Source: Rhizobium leguminosarum (GTDB lineage Bacteria > Pseudomonadota > Alphaproteobacteria > Rhizobiales > Rhizobiaceae). Taken from it: DNA of 64,000 nt. The notes under the pieces are model-generated. The model was not told the origin of the DNA, ran no database searches, and worked only from the letters and a program-made list of their open reading frames with translations. Each line of letters opens with the position of its first letter. The stretch's first letter is position 1. Made by a program: the position numbers and the translations under genes. Shown here piece by piece: positions 44,166-53,565 of this stretch. Where the stretch lies: contig NZ_CP016286.1 of assembly GCF_001679785.1 (NCBI RefSeq), positions 1,488,001-1,552,000 of the forward strand, written 5' to 3'.

Positions 44166-45191
44166 CTAAAGGCCCGGCTGCTTGATATCGGCGAGAATGT
44201 TGATGATCGTCTGCTTGCGGTCGAGATTGTAGCCATCCGAAATGGTGAGCCGCTCGGTGATCTCGGAATAGAGCCGTGCCAGCCGCTCCGCCGCGGCGAT
44301 TTGCCCCTCGCCGGCCGCCGCGCGCGCACGGTTCATGATGTCGTTGCCGACATGGCTGACGAAGAAATCGAAGATCGTGTCGCTTTCCCGGCCCGAAAGC
44401 GCGTCGGCCAGCCGAAGCATCGCCTTGCGGGCTGTCGGCCCCTCGGCGGAAAGCATCTCGTCGTAGGCGGCAATGATCTCGCCGCCGCCGTAGTTCAACA
44501 GTTTCAGCGCCTCGCTGACGCTGCCCTTGGCGGCCGAAAGCAGCGCCCCGCCCTCACCTGATATGCCGAGATGGGCAAGGGCAGCGACGAGCGCGTCATC
44601 GGCAAGCGGCGCCAGCTTCAGCGGCAGGCAACGCGAGCGGATCGTCGGCAGCAGCCGTCCCGGCGCATGCGACAGCACCAGGAACAGCGCCCGCTTCGGC
44701 GGTTCTTCCAGGATCTTCAGGATGGCGTTGGCCGCATTGCGGTTCATGTCGTCGGCCGGATCGATGATGACGATCCGCCAGTTGCCGGTGCCAGACGTTT
44801 GCGAGAAGAACTTGCCGGCGCGGCGCACCTCGTCGACCGTGATCGCCGATTTCACCTTGCCGGTCTTCTCGTCCACCGGCCGGGCAAGATGCAGCAGATT
44901 GTGCGAGGCGCCGGAGATGATCTGCCGGCTGACGGAAGAGGCTGGATCTGGATCGCCGATCGTCTCCCGCGCTGTCTCGGGATCGGGATGCGAGAGCACG
45001 TGATTGGCGAAACGGAAGGCGAGTGTGGCCTTGCCGATGCCCTCCGGCCCCTCGATCAGGATGGCGTGATGGCCCTTGCCGGATCGGTAGGACTGCGCAA
45101 GGAACGCCTCCGCATCCTCGTGGCCGAACAGCCTGGTATTTTCCGCCGGCCAGATGGCGCCGTCGAGCAGTCCTGGCCTCTCCTCACTCAT
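44166..45191 (-). CDS. holB: DNA polymerase III subunit delta'
   Basis: 341 aa from ATG 45191 (MSEERPGLLDGAIWP). Part of the clamp loader that places the beta clamp on DNA. The AAA+ core has GPEGIGKATLAFRFANHV as the P-loop region, IVIIDPADDMNRNAANAILK as the Walker B/sensor region, and the family EEPPKRALFLVLSH with SRC (LLPTIRSRCLPL). The C-terminal helical domain is present. Its start lies just before the tmk stop, continuing the dac-tmk-holB operon. The stop codon sits against the IS boundary, so the original 3' neighbour, probably metG, is displaced. Confidence 0.95.
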   Translation of the reverse strand: MSEERPGLLDGAIWPAENTRLFGHEDAEAFLAQSYRSGKGHHAILIEGPEGIGKATLAFRFANHVLSHPDPETARETIGDPDPASSVSRQIISGASHNLLHLARPVDEKTGKVKSAITVDEVRRAGKFFSQTSGTGNWRIVIIDPADDMNRNAANAILKILEEPPKRALFLVLSHAPGRLLPTIRSRCLPLKLAPLADDALVAALAHLGISGEGGALLSAAKGSVSEALKLLNYGGGEIIAAYDEMLSAEGPTARKAMLRLADALSGRESDTIFDFFVSHVGNDIMNRARAAAGEGQIAAAERLARLYSEITERLTISDGYNLDRKQTIINILADIKQPGL

Positions 45192-45199
45192 GATAGGCC

Positions 45200-45910
45200 T
45201 CACTCATGGTGAGCGGCTTCCGGCATTCGCGCACGACCTGCCGGCGACAGCAGCTGTTTCACGATCGCCAGGATCTCGGCGGCGATCGCCTCTTCCGTCT
45301 GCATGGCGTTGACCACGTGGCAGCGCTCCGGCTCGCGGGCGGCGATATCGAGAAAGGCCTCGCGCCGTTTCTCGTGCGTTTCCAGCCGCTCCTTCTCGAA
45401 ACGATCGGGACCGTCGGCCGCGGCCCGCTTCTGCGCCCGCTCCAGCCCGATTTTGGCGGGGATGTCGAGGATCACTGTGCAATCCGGCATCACGCCATTG
45501 ATGGCGATGCGCTGCAGCGTCTCGATGAAGTCGGGCTCGAGATTGCCGGTGATGCCTTGATAGACGCGGGAGGAATCCATGAAGCGGTCGCAGAGCACGA
45601 CCTTGCCTGCGGCCAAGGCCGGCCGGATCACCTCTTCGACATGGTCGTTGCGCGCCGCGGCAAAAAGGATCGCCTCCATCCGCGTGCCGAAGGCTTCGGC
45701 AGCCCCCGACAGCAGCACGTGGCGCACGGCCTCCGCGCCCGGCGATCCGCCCGGTTCGCGCGTCATCAGCACGTCATGACCTTCGCCCTTCAGCGCCTCG
45801 GCGAGGCGGCGGATCTGCGTGGATTTCCCAGCGCCTTCCCCGCCTTCAAACGTAACGAACAATCCCGTACCGGATGACAATGACAACTTCCCGCATTCCA
45901 GGCGCCGCAC
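45200..45910 (-). CDS. tmk: Thymidylate kinase
   Basis: 236 aa. It phosphorylates dTMP to dTDP. The P-loop is [19 protein letters not shown], the DRx motif is [16 protein letters not shown], and the LID region ([18 protein letters not shown]) carries the basic residues. The first 14 residues before FVTFEGG are longer than usual and an internal start (for example GTG or TTG) is possible. It lies between the dac peptidase (101-bp gap) and holB. Confidence 0.95.
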   Translation of the reverse strand: MRRLECGKLSLSSGTGLFVTFEGGEGAGKSTQIRRLAEALKGEGHDVLMTREPGGSPGAEAVRHVLLSGAAEAFGTRMEAILFAAARNDHVEEVIRPALAAGKVVLCDRFMDSSRVYQGITGNLEPDFIETLQRIAINGVMPDCTVILDIPAKIGLERAQKRAAADGPDRFEKERLETHEKRREAFLDIAAREPERCHVVNAMQTEEAIAAEILAIVKQLLSPAGRARMPEAAHHE

Positions 45911-46011
45911 GCGCCCCGCTCCTTCTATCTATCCGAAGATATCGGGGAGGAAAACCTTTCGCCGCGGCGACATATTCACCTTTCCCGGCAAATTGTACCA
46001 GAAATCGGGCG

Positions 46012-47205
46012 TCAGACGGGCGCGGGCTGGTCCCAGAGCCAGGAGAAGAACAGCGATTCGCCGAGTTCCAGCATGGCATCGACCGCGCGGCTGCTGAGCG
46101 AGCCCTCGCCGACTGCCTGCACCGTATAGAGCGGCACCTCCCTGAGCAGCCGGCTGCCTGCGAAAATCCTGAGCGTGCCTGCCTGGCTATCCGGCTTGAC
46201 CGGCGCCGTCAGCGGCCAGCGATAGATGATGCGCGCCGACAGCCGGTCGGGATTGCTGATCGGAATATAGACGCTGACCGGCGCCTTGGCGACGAGATCG
46301 ACGGTGCGCGCCGTGCCGCCATAGACGCTGGCGGCGCCGATCACTTCCTTCTCGCCGAAGATCTGCCGGTTCTCGAAGGCCGTCAGCCCCCATTCGAGTA
46401 CGCGCTTGGCCTCCTCCGTCCGCTCCTTGTCGGAAGCGATGCCGGCAAGCGCCAGAAACAGCCGCCTGCCGTCGCGCTGAACCGAAGCGACAATCGAATA
46501 CCCCTCGCCCTCGGTAAAGCCGGTCGCAAGTCCGTCGGCGCCGAGGTCGAGCCCAAGCAGCGGGTTGCGGTTGCGCTGGAAAATCTTGTTCCACTCGAAA
46601 TCCGGCTGCGCGAAATAGGGGTAAAGGTTCGGATAAGATTGCTGAAGGGCGGCGGCGAGCGTCACCATCTCGCGTGCCGTCACCTTGCTCTTGCCATCGG
46701 GAAGGCCGGTGGAATTGCCGAACTCCGCCTTCTCCATGCCGAGCTCGCGGGCACGCCGCGTCATCGACCCGGCAAATTGCTGCTCGCTTCCGGCCATGCC
46801 CTCGGCGAGGATGATGCAGCTGTCATTGGCGCCCTGGATGGCGACGCCCTTGATCAGGTCCTCGACGCGCACGCGTGATTTCAGGCTGGCAAACATCGTT
46901 GCCGTCCGCGACGGCGCGCCGCCTGTCCGCCAGGCATATTCGGAAACGGGATATTCGGTGTCGAGCGTGATCTGGCCCTTGGTCAGCGCCTCGAAAACCA
47001 GATCCATCGTCATCAGCTTGGCGAGCGAGGCCGGCGAAAAACCTTGATCCTCGTTTTTGGCGAGAAGCACCGTGCCGGTGGCGGCCTCTATCATATAGGC
47101 CTGCGCCGCCTTGGTGGCGAAACCGGCGCCACCGCCATCGGCTGCAAATGCGCCGGTGGTGAGCGACGTGAGGCATGCAAGCAGGCGAAGCATGGGCTTC
47201 AGCAT
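46012..47205 (-). CDS. D-alanyl-D-alanine carboxypeptidase (penicillin-binding protein 5/6 family)
   Basis: 397 aa from ATG 47205 (MLKPMLRLLACLTSLTTGAF, signal peptide cleaved after FAA). A peptidase S11 domain trims pentapeptides in the periplasm. The active serine motif SxxK is in FSPASLAKLMTMD. The second box usually reads SxN but here is G-A-N (IQGANDSCIILAEGMAG). The KTG box reads A-T-G (GADGLATGFTEGEGYS). The PBP5 C-terminal domain follows (VDLVAKAPVSVYIPISNPD) with an amphipathic end. The family is clear, but the changed boxes raise the question of altered or lost activity. Confidence 0.88.
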   Translation of the reverse strand: MLKPMLRLLACLTSLTTGAFAADGGGAGFATKAAQAYMIEAATGTVLLAKNEDQGFSPASLAKLMTMDLVFEALTKGQITLDTEYPVSEYAWRTGGAPSRTATMFASLKSRVRVEDLIKGVAIQGANDSCIILAEGMAGSEQQFAGSMTRRARELGMEKAEFGNSTGLPDGKSKVTAREMVTLAAALQQSYPNLYPYFAQPDFEWNKIFQRNRNPLLGLDLGADGLATGFTEGEGYSIVASVQRDGRRLFLALAGIASDKERTEEAKRVLEWGLTAFENRQIFGEKEVIGAASVYGGTARTVDLVAKAPVSVYIPISNPDRLSARIIYRWPLTAPVKPDSQAGTLRIFAGSRLLREVPLYTVQAVGEGSLSSRAVDAMLELGESLFFSWLWDQPAPV

Positions 47206-47276
47206 CGCAATTTCCATTGATCGAGCGGCGTATGTCGGGAGGTTAGAACGCGAGGAAATCCGATGCAATTGCCAGT

Positions 47277-48383
47277 TCAGCGCGCGGCGAACTTTGACTG
47301 CTGGCGCTTGGCCGAGGCAAGGATGGACTCTTGGGTCAGCCCGTCATTGCGCACCATGACCGCGTCGAAGGCGAGATCGACGGTCACCGTCTTCACCTCT
47401 TCGTTCTGGTAGCCGAGCGCCAGCGAATTCTGGGGCCGCTCGTAGGGCATCGGACCGATCTCCGGCAGCACGACCATCTGGTCCATCGCCTGAGCGCCAT
47501 TGTTGAAGGACGGCGCTGTTGGCGCGACCAGAACATGGCCAGCCGGTGCCTGAGCGGGCGCTGCGGCGCCTGCCGCATTGTTGCGGGCGCTCGGCGTCGA
47601 GCCGGCATAAGAGGTGGCCGACCTCGGCACCGGCACGTTGGCCGGCGTCTCGTAGTCTTCCGAACTCTGTAGCTGGTCGCGGGTGATCTTGCGGCTGTTG
47701 GAGGCGACCATCACGCCGGTTGCGATCTGGCCTTCCGGATTGACACCGGGAATGCGGCTGCCCTTCGGCGCGTAGGAGGCCATCAGATAGGGCATGTCGT
47801 GGCCGTCCATGCGGGCGCGGCCGACATATTGCACGCGCACCTTGCCGGTGCCGCTGTGCTGCAGATCCAGCATGTCGGCCGTCTTATTGGAAAGGTCGAT
47901 GATGCGGCCTGCGTGATAGGGACCGCGATCGTTGACGCGCACGATGACGGAGGAACCGGATTCGAGATTGGTGACTCGCGCATAGCTCGGCAGGGGGAAG
48001 GTCGGATGTGCAGCGGAAAGATGCATCTGGTCGTAGACTTCGCCATTCGCCGTCAGGCGCCCATGAAAGGCCGAGCCATACCAGGAGGCGACGCCGACCT
48101 TGTTATAGGCGAAATCTTCCTTCGGATAATACCACTTGCCTTTCACCTCGTAAGGGTTGCCGACGATGTAGCGGCCGCCGCCCTTCGGGATATTGTTGCC
48201 GGTGGCGACCCGCGGGCTCGCCTTCACGCCATATTCGGATTCGGAGAAATATTCTTTGCCGTGGGATTTTTTCTTCGGCACCGCCTGCGTCGTGCCGCAA
48301 GCCGCAACCGTCGCACACATTGCCGAGATCGCCAGCCACCGTGCTGTCGTTGCGAAAGACGCCGCCCCGTAATCCAGTTTCAT
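47277..48383 (-). CDS. rlpA: RlpA-like septal lipoprotein (lytic transglycosylase family)
   Basis: 368 aa from ATG 48383. A lipobox-type signal (MCATVAACG) suggests a lipoprotein. The double-psi beta-barrel domain is clear: GVASWYGSAFHGRLTANGEV with the catalytic-type Asp/His positions in SYARVTNLESGSSVIVRVND-RGPYH and RIIDLSNKTADMLDL. RlpA cleaves denuded glycan strands at the septum in Pseudomonas. A proline/alanine-rich linker precedes the C-terminus, and I see no SPOR domain. It lies 71 bp upstream of the dac gene, the usual rhizobial order. Confidence 0.9.
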   Translation of the reverse strand: MKLDYGAASFATTARWLAISAMCATVAACGTTQAVPKKKSHGKEYFSESEYGVKASPRVATGNNIPKGGGRYIVGNPYEVKGKWYYPKEDFAYNKVGVASWYGSAFHGRLTANGEVYDQMHLSAAHPTFPLPSYARVTNLESGSSVIVRVNDRGPYHAGRIIDLSNKTADMLDLQHSGTGKVRVQYVGRARMDGHDMPYLMASYAPKGSRIPGVNPEGQIATGVMVASNSRKITRDQLQSSEDYETPANVPVPRSATSYAGSTPSARNNAAGAAAPAQAPAGHVLVAPTAPSFNNGAQAMDQMVVLPEIGPMPYERPQNSLALGYQNEEVKTVTVDLAFDAVMVRNDGLTQESILASAKRQQSKFAAR

Positions 48384-48786
48384 ATGCCCCACGCCGCTCA
48401 AAGATCGTTATGGTTAAGGAACCCTGCCCATCTTGGGGCAATAGCGCCTTATTCCCGCCCGCCTAACGAGGCTTTAATCTTGCTAAGTTCGTGGCAAATT
48501 TACGAACGATTTCGCAGCGATAGCGACAATTCTAATGGTTATGGTTTATAAATCACTAACGGAAGCCCTTTCCGCCTGCCCTTCCGCCGCCGCAATGAGG
48601 CCCGAAATGATCGTGCCGATGCGGGGCATATGGTGAACATCCGGACGCTTCCGGACACCCCCAAAGCGCCATATTGAAACACGGCCGGCGCGTATTTGAT
48701 ACGCCTCAGCGGGGCGGCTCTCCCTTCTGTATGGGAACGAATTGTCCGCCGCAGGCTTTGAAGGTTTAGACCTTTGGAGGATAACC
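48384..48786. other. Divergent intergenic region, no gene seen
   Basis: 403 bp between rlpA and the small plus-strand gene at 48787. The stretch near 48480-48560 is less GC-rich, with several A/T runs, and likely contains the rlpA promoter. No ribosome-site-backed ORF or clear repeat was found. Confidence 0.4.
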
Positions 48787-48990
48787 ATGAACGATGAAAC
48801 CCTGACGCGGCTCGATACCATCAGCCAGCAGTTGCACGCTCGATCTCGCGCTCTTTCCCAGCCGGATAAAGACAACGACATCGCAATCCTGATGTCGGCC
48901 CTCGCCGTGACGATGGAGGCGGTTCGATCTCTCGGCGAGGATATGAACCAGCTCAACGGTCCGAAGGGCCTTGGATCGGACGGAAGCTAA
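48787..48990 (+). CDS. Small hypothetical helical protein
   Basis: 67 aa from ATG 48787 with TTGGAGG eight bases upstream, a strong ribosome site. The sequence is almost wholly helical (ETLTRLDTISQQLHARSRAL, DIAILMSALAVTMEAVRSLG) and has no signal peptide. It is probably a small dimeric cytoplasmic protein. I do not recognise the family. Confidence 0.65.
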   Translation: MNDETLTRLDTISQQLHARSRALSQPDKDNDIAILMSALAVTMEAVRSLGEDMNQLNGPKGLGSDGS

Positions 48991-49377
48991 GTCCGTTGAA
49001 TCTCCAGTTGTATGCCACCTTCTCATTGCAGTGCCGGCCGAGCTTCTATCATTGAGAGGTCAGCGGTTTTGCTTACGGCGGCGACCCCGGTCGAAATGCG
49101 CATAGTCTGCGCGAGAGATGCGCGTGGCATTTCGATAGCGGCCGAGTGGTGCAGATCTTCGTCGGACCAATTCCCCGTCAACCTCCGTTCTGCACCAGGA
49201 ACTTAGTTTCATCGTGCTCATAACGCAGGCGCAGCAAGCTCAGCCTCCAGCGTCTGATTATCCTCGAACGATATCCATGGCCAAGGCAACTGCCCCTAAG
49301 TGCAATAGCGCGGATATTCGAATGCGTTAGGTTGCTTTCTGACGCCAAAATCTCTGTGACAGTTAGGGAGGCATGAG
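48991..49377. other. Gap upstream of sulfatase operon, no gene seen
   Basis: 387 bp. Short frames occur on both strands without ribosome sites. The last 15 bases, GTTAGGGAGGCATGAG, give the sulfatase ribosome site. No repeat or hairpin was found that I would call. Confidence 0.4.
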
Positions 49378-51015
49378 ATGAGCGATAAAACGGGAAGGAC
49401 GGATCTCAATAGTACCCGGCGCCAGATCCTGCTGGGCGGCGGCTCGGCAATCGCCTTGGCGGCATTCTGTCCGATCGCCAGCATTCCGGCGCTTGCCCAG
49501 GCAGGAGCAAAGAAGCCGAACATTCTTGTGATCTTCGGCGATGACATTGGCTGGTGGAACACCAGCGCTTACAATCGCGGTCAGATGGGATACCAGACGC
49601 CAAATATCGACCGTATCGCCGACGAAGGTGCGATGTTCACCGATCTCTACGCGCAGCAATCCTGCACGGCGGGGCGAGCGGCCTTTATTACCGGCCAAAG
49701 CTGTTTTCGCACGGGGCTGCTCAAAGTCGGCCTTCCCGGAGCCAAGGAAGGCCTGTCTGAGAAGGATCCGACGATCGCCGAACTGCTCAAGCCGCAAGGT
49801 TATGTTACCGGCCAGTTCGGCAAGAACCATCTCGGCGATCGAAACGAGTTTCTGCCAACCGTCCACGGCTTCGATGAATTCTTCGGCAACCTCTATCACC
49901 TCAATGCCGAAGAAGAACCGGAGAACCCCGATTACCCGAAGGATCCACAGTTTCGCGCAAAATTCGGACCGCGTGGGGTGCTGAAATGCAAAGCGAGCGA
50001 GACAGACGATCCGACCGAGGATCCGCGTTTCGGAAGAGTGGGCAAGCAGACGATTGAGGATACGGGACCGCTCACCAGAAAACGCATGGAAACCGTTGAC
50101 GAGGAATTCCTAGGTGCTGCCAAGGACTTCATCGACCGCAGCGCCAAAGCCGAAAAGCCGTTCTTTTGCTGGTTCAACGCGACTCGGATGCATATCTATA
50201 CGCATCTTAAGGCGGAGTCGAAAGGCAAAACGGGCTTGGGGATCGTTGCCGACGGCATGGCTGAATTCGACGCTATGGTTGGCCAGCTGCTCGACCAGCT
50301 CGACGAACTTGGCATCGCCGAAAACACCATCGTTGTCTGGACGACCGATAACGGTGCAGAGGTGTTTTCCTGGCCTGATGGCGGCACAACGCCTTTCCAT
50401 GGCGAAAAGAATACCAATTGGGAAGGTGGTTACCGTGTGCCCGGGATGGTGCGCTGGCCGGGCGTTGTCAAACCGGGAACCGAGATCAACGAGATTGTTT
50501 CCCACGAGGATTGGCTGCCGACCTTGGTTGCGGCAGCCGGCGAGCCTGACATCGCAGCCAAGCTTCTGACCGGCTATGAAGCGGCCGGCAAGACATTCAA
50601 CGTGCATCTTGACGGCTACAACCAACGCCAACTGTTTGACGGGACAGGGCCTGGGGCGCGCAAGGAGTATTTTTACTGGACTGACGAGGGGAACCTGGCG
50701 GGATTACGCTACGACCGGTGGAAGCTAGTGTTCATGGAACAACGAGCAGAAGGGTTGGACGTGTGGCAGGATCCTCTGATCACACTGCGATTTCCGAAAT
50801 TAATCGACCTGCGCGCCGATCCGTTCGAAATTGCCCAGCATGCAGCGGGAGACTATGCAAGATGGCGCGTCGAACATGCCTTCGCGCTGGTTCCGGCCCA
50901 GGCATACGTGGCCAAACATCTTCAAACCTATGTAAAATATCCGCCCCGCCAGTCGCCGGGCAGCTTCTCGCTGGACCATGTGCTGGAGAAACTCCAGCGG
51001 GGTGGCGGACAGTGA
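49378..51015 (+). CDS. Arylsulfatase, Tat-exported
   Basis: 545 aa from ATG 49378 after AGGGAGG. A twin-arginine signal (STRRQILLGGGSAIALAAF, cleavage near ALAQA) sends it to the periplasm. The sulfatase fold starts NILVIFGDDIGWWNTSAYNR with metal-binding aspartates. The formylglycine site is Cys96 in QQSCTAGRAAFITGQS, matching C-x-[PA]-x-R. Downstream are KNHLGDRNEFLPTVHGFDEF and VWTTDNGAEVFSWPDGG with further metal ligands. It hydrolyses sulfate esters. The activating enzyme (FGE) is two genes downstream, which supports operon function. Confidence 0.93.
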   Translation: MSDKTGRTDLNSTRRQILLGGGSAIALAAFCPIASIPALAQAGAKKPNILVIFGDDIGWWNTSAYNRGQMGYQTPNIDRIADEGAMFTDLYAQQSCTAGRAAFITGQSCFRTGLLKVGLPGAKEGLSEKDPTIAELLKPQGYVTGQFGKNHLGDRNEFLPTVHGFDEFFGNLYHLNAEEEPENPDYPKDPQFRAKFGPRGVLKCKASETDDPTEDPRFGRVGKQTIEDTGPLTRKRMETVDEEFLGAAKDFIDRSAKAEKPFFCWFNATRMHIYTHLKAESKGKTGLGIVADGMAEFDAMVGQLLDQLDELGIAENTIVVWTTDNGAEVFSWPDGGTTPFHGEKNTNWEGGYRVPGMVRWPGVVKPGTEINEIVSHEDWLPTLVAAAGEPDIAAKLLTGYEAAGKTFNVHLDGYNQRQLFDGTGPGARKEYFYWTDEGNLAGLRYDRWKLVFMEQRAEGLDVWQDPLITLRFPKLIDLRADPFEIAQHAAGDYARWRVEHAFALVPAQAYVAKHLQTYVKYPPRQSPGSFSLDHVLEKLQRGGGQ

Positions 51016-51070
51016 TCAGACGTTGACGAAGGCAAGGATGTCGCCGTGAATTTTCGGCGGCATCCCGACT

Positions 51071-51613
51071 ATGATCGGAAAAAGATCGATGATTGCGAAT
51101 GAGAACGGGCAAGCGACGACTATCCTCCAGCGAGCCAAGCACGAGATAAAGGAGTACGCCTTCCTCTGCGTCTATCTCTATGTCTGTTTCGCGGCAATCC
51201 TCCTCTACAAAATGGCCGTCCTCGGTGGTCAGGGTGTGGAATTTCTTGTGTTCGGCATACCCGCGATCAAGGCCCTCATTCTTGGAAAGTTCATCCTGCT
51301 CGGTCATACGATCGGCCTCGGAGAGCGGTCCGGTAGTTCGAGACTTCTCAGCGTCGTCGCCTATAAGGCGGCACTCTATCTGTCGCTGATCCTCGTCATG
51401 TCGCTTGCTGAAGAGTGCGTCGTTGGCTTCCTTCATGGCCGGGCACTCTCGGTTGTGATCGCCGACATAGCCAGTCGGCTGCCCGAACTCCTGGCTATGA
51501 GCGCAATCATGCTGTTGATCTTGATCCCTTATCTGGCATCGAGGGAACTGGGAGTGGCACTCGGCAAAGGAAGGCTTTGGAGTCTGTTCTTCGCACATCG
51601 CGAGGTGCAGTAA
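51071..51613 (+). CDS. Membrane protein between sulfatase and FGE
   Basis: 180 aa, with starts possible at ATG 51071 or 51089. About four hydrophobic segments: residues 30-48 (FLCVYLYVCFAAILLY), 58-80, 95-120 (AALYLSLILVMSLAEECVVG) and 140-160 (LLAMSAIMLLILIPYLAS). The family is not recognised. It is located 55 bp after the sulfatase and 92 bp before the FGE gene on the same strand, so it may be part of sulfatase handling, for example substrate entry or maturation at the membrane. This is inferred from position. Confidence 0.65.
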   Translation: MIGKRSMIANENGQATTILQRAKHEIKEYAFLCVYLYVCFAAILLYKMAVLGGQGVEFLVFGIPAIKALILGKFILLGHTIGLGERSGSSRLLSVVAYKAALYLSLILVMSLAEECVVGFLHGRALSVVIADIASRLPELLAMSAIMLLILIPYLASRELGVALGKGRLWSLFFAHREVQ

Positions 51614-51705
51614 TTTTACGCGAAGGCCGGCAAAGACGAGTTCTCTTCCAGACGTTGATGACGGCAACCAGCCGGGGTCAATTGAGTGAAGGTCTTTGCG
51701 AATAA

Positions 51706-52686
51706 ATGATCAGTGAAGGTCGGATGCAAGGCAAAGCCATGTTGGAACCACCGATTGTGAAAGCGCGTGCGAGCGGTCGTATGTTATGGATCCCCGGCGG
51801 CGATTTCCTGATGGGCTCGGATCGCCACTATGGGGAGGAAGCCCCGGCGCACAGGGTTCGTGTCGATGGGTTCTGGGTGGACACATGCCCCGTGACGAAC
51901 CGGGCGTTTTCCGCCTTTGTCGAGTCGACCGGCTATGTCACCGCGGCGGAGCGGCCGGCCAACCCGGCAGACTATCCCGGTGCGATCACGGAAATGCTGG
52001 CACCATCATCGGTCGTTTTCGTCAAGCCAAAGCCGCCCGTTGACCTGACGAACCACTACAACTGGTGGAAATATGTGCGCGGAGCAAACTGGCGGCATCC
52101 GCGAGGGCCGGCAAGCACGATCAAGGGGTTATTGGAGCACCCGGTCGTCCATGTCACCTTCGAGGACGCACAAGCCTATGCGGCCTGGGCCGGCAAGGAA
52201 TTGCCAACCGAAGCAGAATGGGAGTTTGCCGCACGCGGAGGGCTTGAGGCGGCGGACTACGTATGGGGAGAGGAAATGTTGCCGGGCGGTCGGCATATGG
52301 CCAACACTTGGCAAGGCGAGTTTCCCGTCCAGAACAGTCGCGAGGACGGTTACGAGGGGACATCTCCCGTGGGGAGCTTTCCGGCCAACGGCTATGGTCT
52401 GTTCGATATGGTCGGCAATGTCTGGGAATGGACGACCGACTGGTATCAAGAGCATGGCATGATCGACAGCCCGTGCTGCACGATCTCGAATCCTGTCGGC
52501 GCTGAACTCTCGAGCAGCTATGATCCGCGCCAACCGCAGATCCGCATTCCACGCAAAGTCATGAAGGGCGGCTCGCATCTTTGCGCGCCCAATTATTGCC
52601 GCCGTTACCGGCCGGCCGCACGCATGGCGCAACCCGTCGATACAGCAACTTGCCATCTAGGCTTCCGATGTATTGTCCGCTCATAA
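51706..52686 (+). CDS. Formylglycine-generating enzyme (sulfatase-modifying factor)
   Basis: 326 aa. FGE oxidises the sulfatase active-site Cys to formylglycine. The FGE-sulfatase domain begins MLWIPGGDFLMGSDRHYGEE and includes WEFAARGGLEAADYVWG and DMVGNVWEWTTDWYQ. The two active cysteines are in KGGSHLCAPNYCRRYRPAAR, which corresponds to the copper-binding Cys pair of human and bacterial FGE. The start is ATG 51706, though internal ATGs are possible. It is cytoplasmic, which fits modification before Tat export of the sulfatase upstream. Confidence 0.94.
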   Translation: MISEGRMQGKAMLEPPIVKARASGRMLWIPGGDFLMGSDRHYGEEAPAHRVRVDGFWVDTCPVTNRAFSAFVESTGYVTAAERPANPADYPGAITEMLAPSSVVFVKPKPPVDLTNHYNWWKYVRGANWRHPRGPASTIKGLLEHPVVHVTFEDAQAYAAWAGKELPTEAEWEFAARGGLEAADYVWGEEMLPGGRHMANTWQGEFPVQNSREDGYEGTSPVGSFPANGYGLFDMVGNVWEWTTDWYQEHGMIDSPCCTISNPVGAELSSSYDPRQPQIRIPRKVMKGGSHLCAPNYCRRYRPAARMAQPVDTATCHLGFRCIVRS

Positions 52687-52879
52687 TGCAAACAGCGCCC
52701 CGCTGATTTCGCTGGCTGAGGGATTCAAATCGGAGATAGACAGCTTCATCGGCTACAAACGGCTGTGCTGGCCAAATAGGGACGCTTGGCGCCTCTGCCG
52801 CAATTTTCAGAAAGCTTGCGCCGGGAACGATGCGCGCGAAGCGTTCATATTCAACATGATCGGAAGCGGTGGGCCGCGC

Positions 52880-53206
52880 CTACGCTGCCGGTGGGCGATA
52901 CCGAACCGACTTCGCCTTTTCCAAGGCTTCGATCGTATCCTCGACGCTGAGGAGGACGGTGGTCTCCATAGAGCTGAGCGCGCCTCCTGCGCCGATCGCA
53001 AGTGCGACAGCCGCCATCGACACGTTGTCAGGCGCCTCCCACAGATTCCAACCATCATGCTCGCCGAAGGCGTACCAGAACCCATGCAGCTTTCCGCCCA
53101 CGGATTCAATGTAACTACGTGCCGCCTCTCGGCGATCCTCGGGCTTTTCGATCATCCGCGCCCAGGTCTCGGGCGTATAGCTGAAGCGTGTGAGATACAT
53201 GGCCAT
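52880..53206 (-). CDS. GYD-domain protein
   Basis: 108 aa from ATG 53206 (MAMYLTRFSYTPETWARMIE), preceded by GGAGGAA. This is a small ferredoxin-like GYD domain with the signature KLHGFWYAFGEHDGWNLWEA and a second half MAAVALAIGAGGALSSMETT. GYD proteins are of unknown function, and some are found near stress or metal genes. It is convergent with the FGE gene and separated from it by about 190 bp. Confidence 0.85.
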   Translation of the reverse strand: MAMYLTRFSYTPETWARMIEKPEDRREAARSYIESVGGKLHGFWYAFGEHDGWNLWEAPDNVSMAAVALAIGAGGALSSMETTVLLSVEDTIEALEKAKSVRYRPPAA

Positions 53207-53475
53207 GGTTTGTTCCTCCACCGGAACACGCAGTTAACGCCCAAGCAAAGGAGAACGCGAGTCATTTCCAGGGAGCGAAACGGGCCCCCTCGGTGTTCAC
53301 GCTCGAATTTGTTCGCACGTCATGCCAGGATGCCTGCAAATGCTGCAGAGAACGTTGACGCTGCTATCAAAGCTGCTAAAAAGCCAGCCATCGAGTGATT
53401 GGGTAGCAAATCGGCAGCAACGGCCGGTTCGCAGAAATCGACAAAATGTAGATTTCTCGACCTTTTCAATCAGAT

Positions 53476-53565
53476 GGAAGAGTGTCCGAGTGGTTTAAGG
53501 AACCGGTCTTGAAAACCGGCGTGCGGGAAACCGTACCGTGGGTTCGAATCCCACCTCTTCCGCCA
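53476..53565 (+). tRNA. tRNA-Ser (anticodon TGA)
   Basis: 90 nt including the encoded CCA. The acceptor arm pairs GGAAGAG with CTCTTCC. The anticodon stem CCGGT/ACCGG encloses CTTGAAA, giving anticodon TGA at 53510-53512. A long variable arm (GTGCGGGAAACCGTAC region) and the T-arm GTGGGTTCGAATCCCAC identify a type II serine tRNA. No duplicated 3' end was found in the window, so no insertion at this tRNA is shown. Confidence 0.97.
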
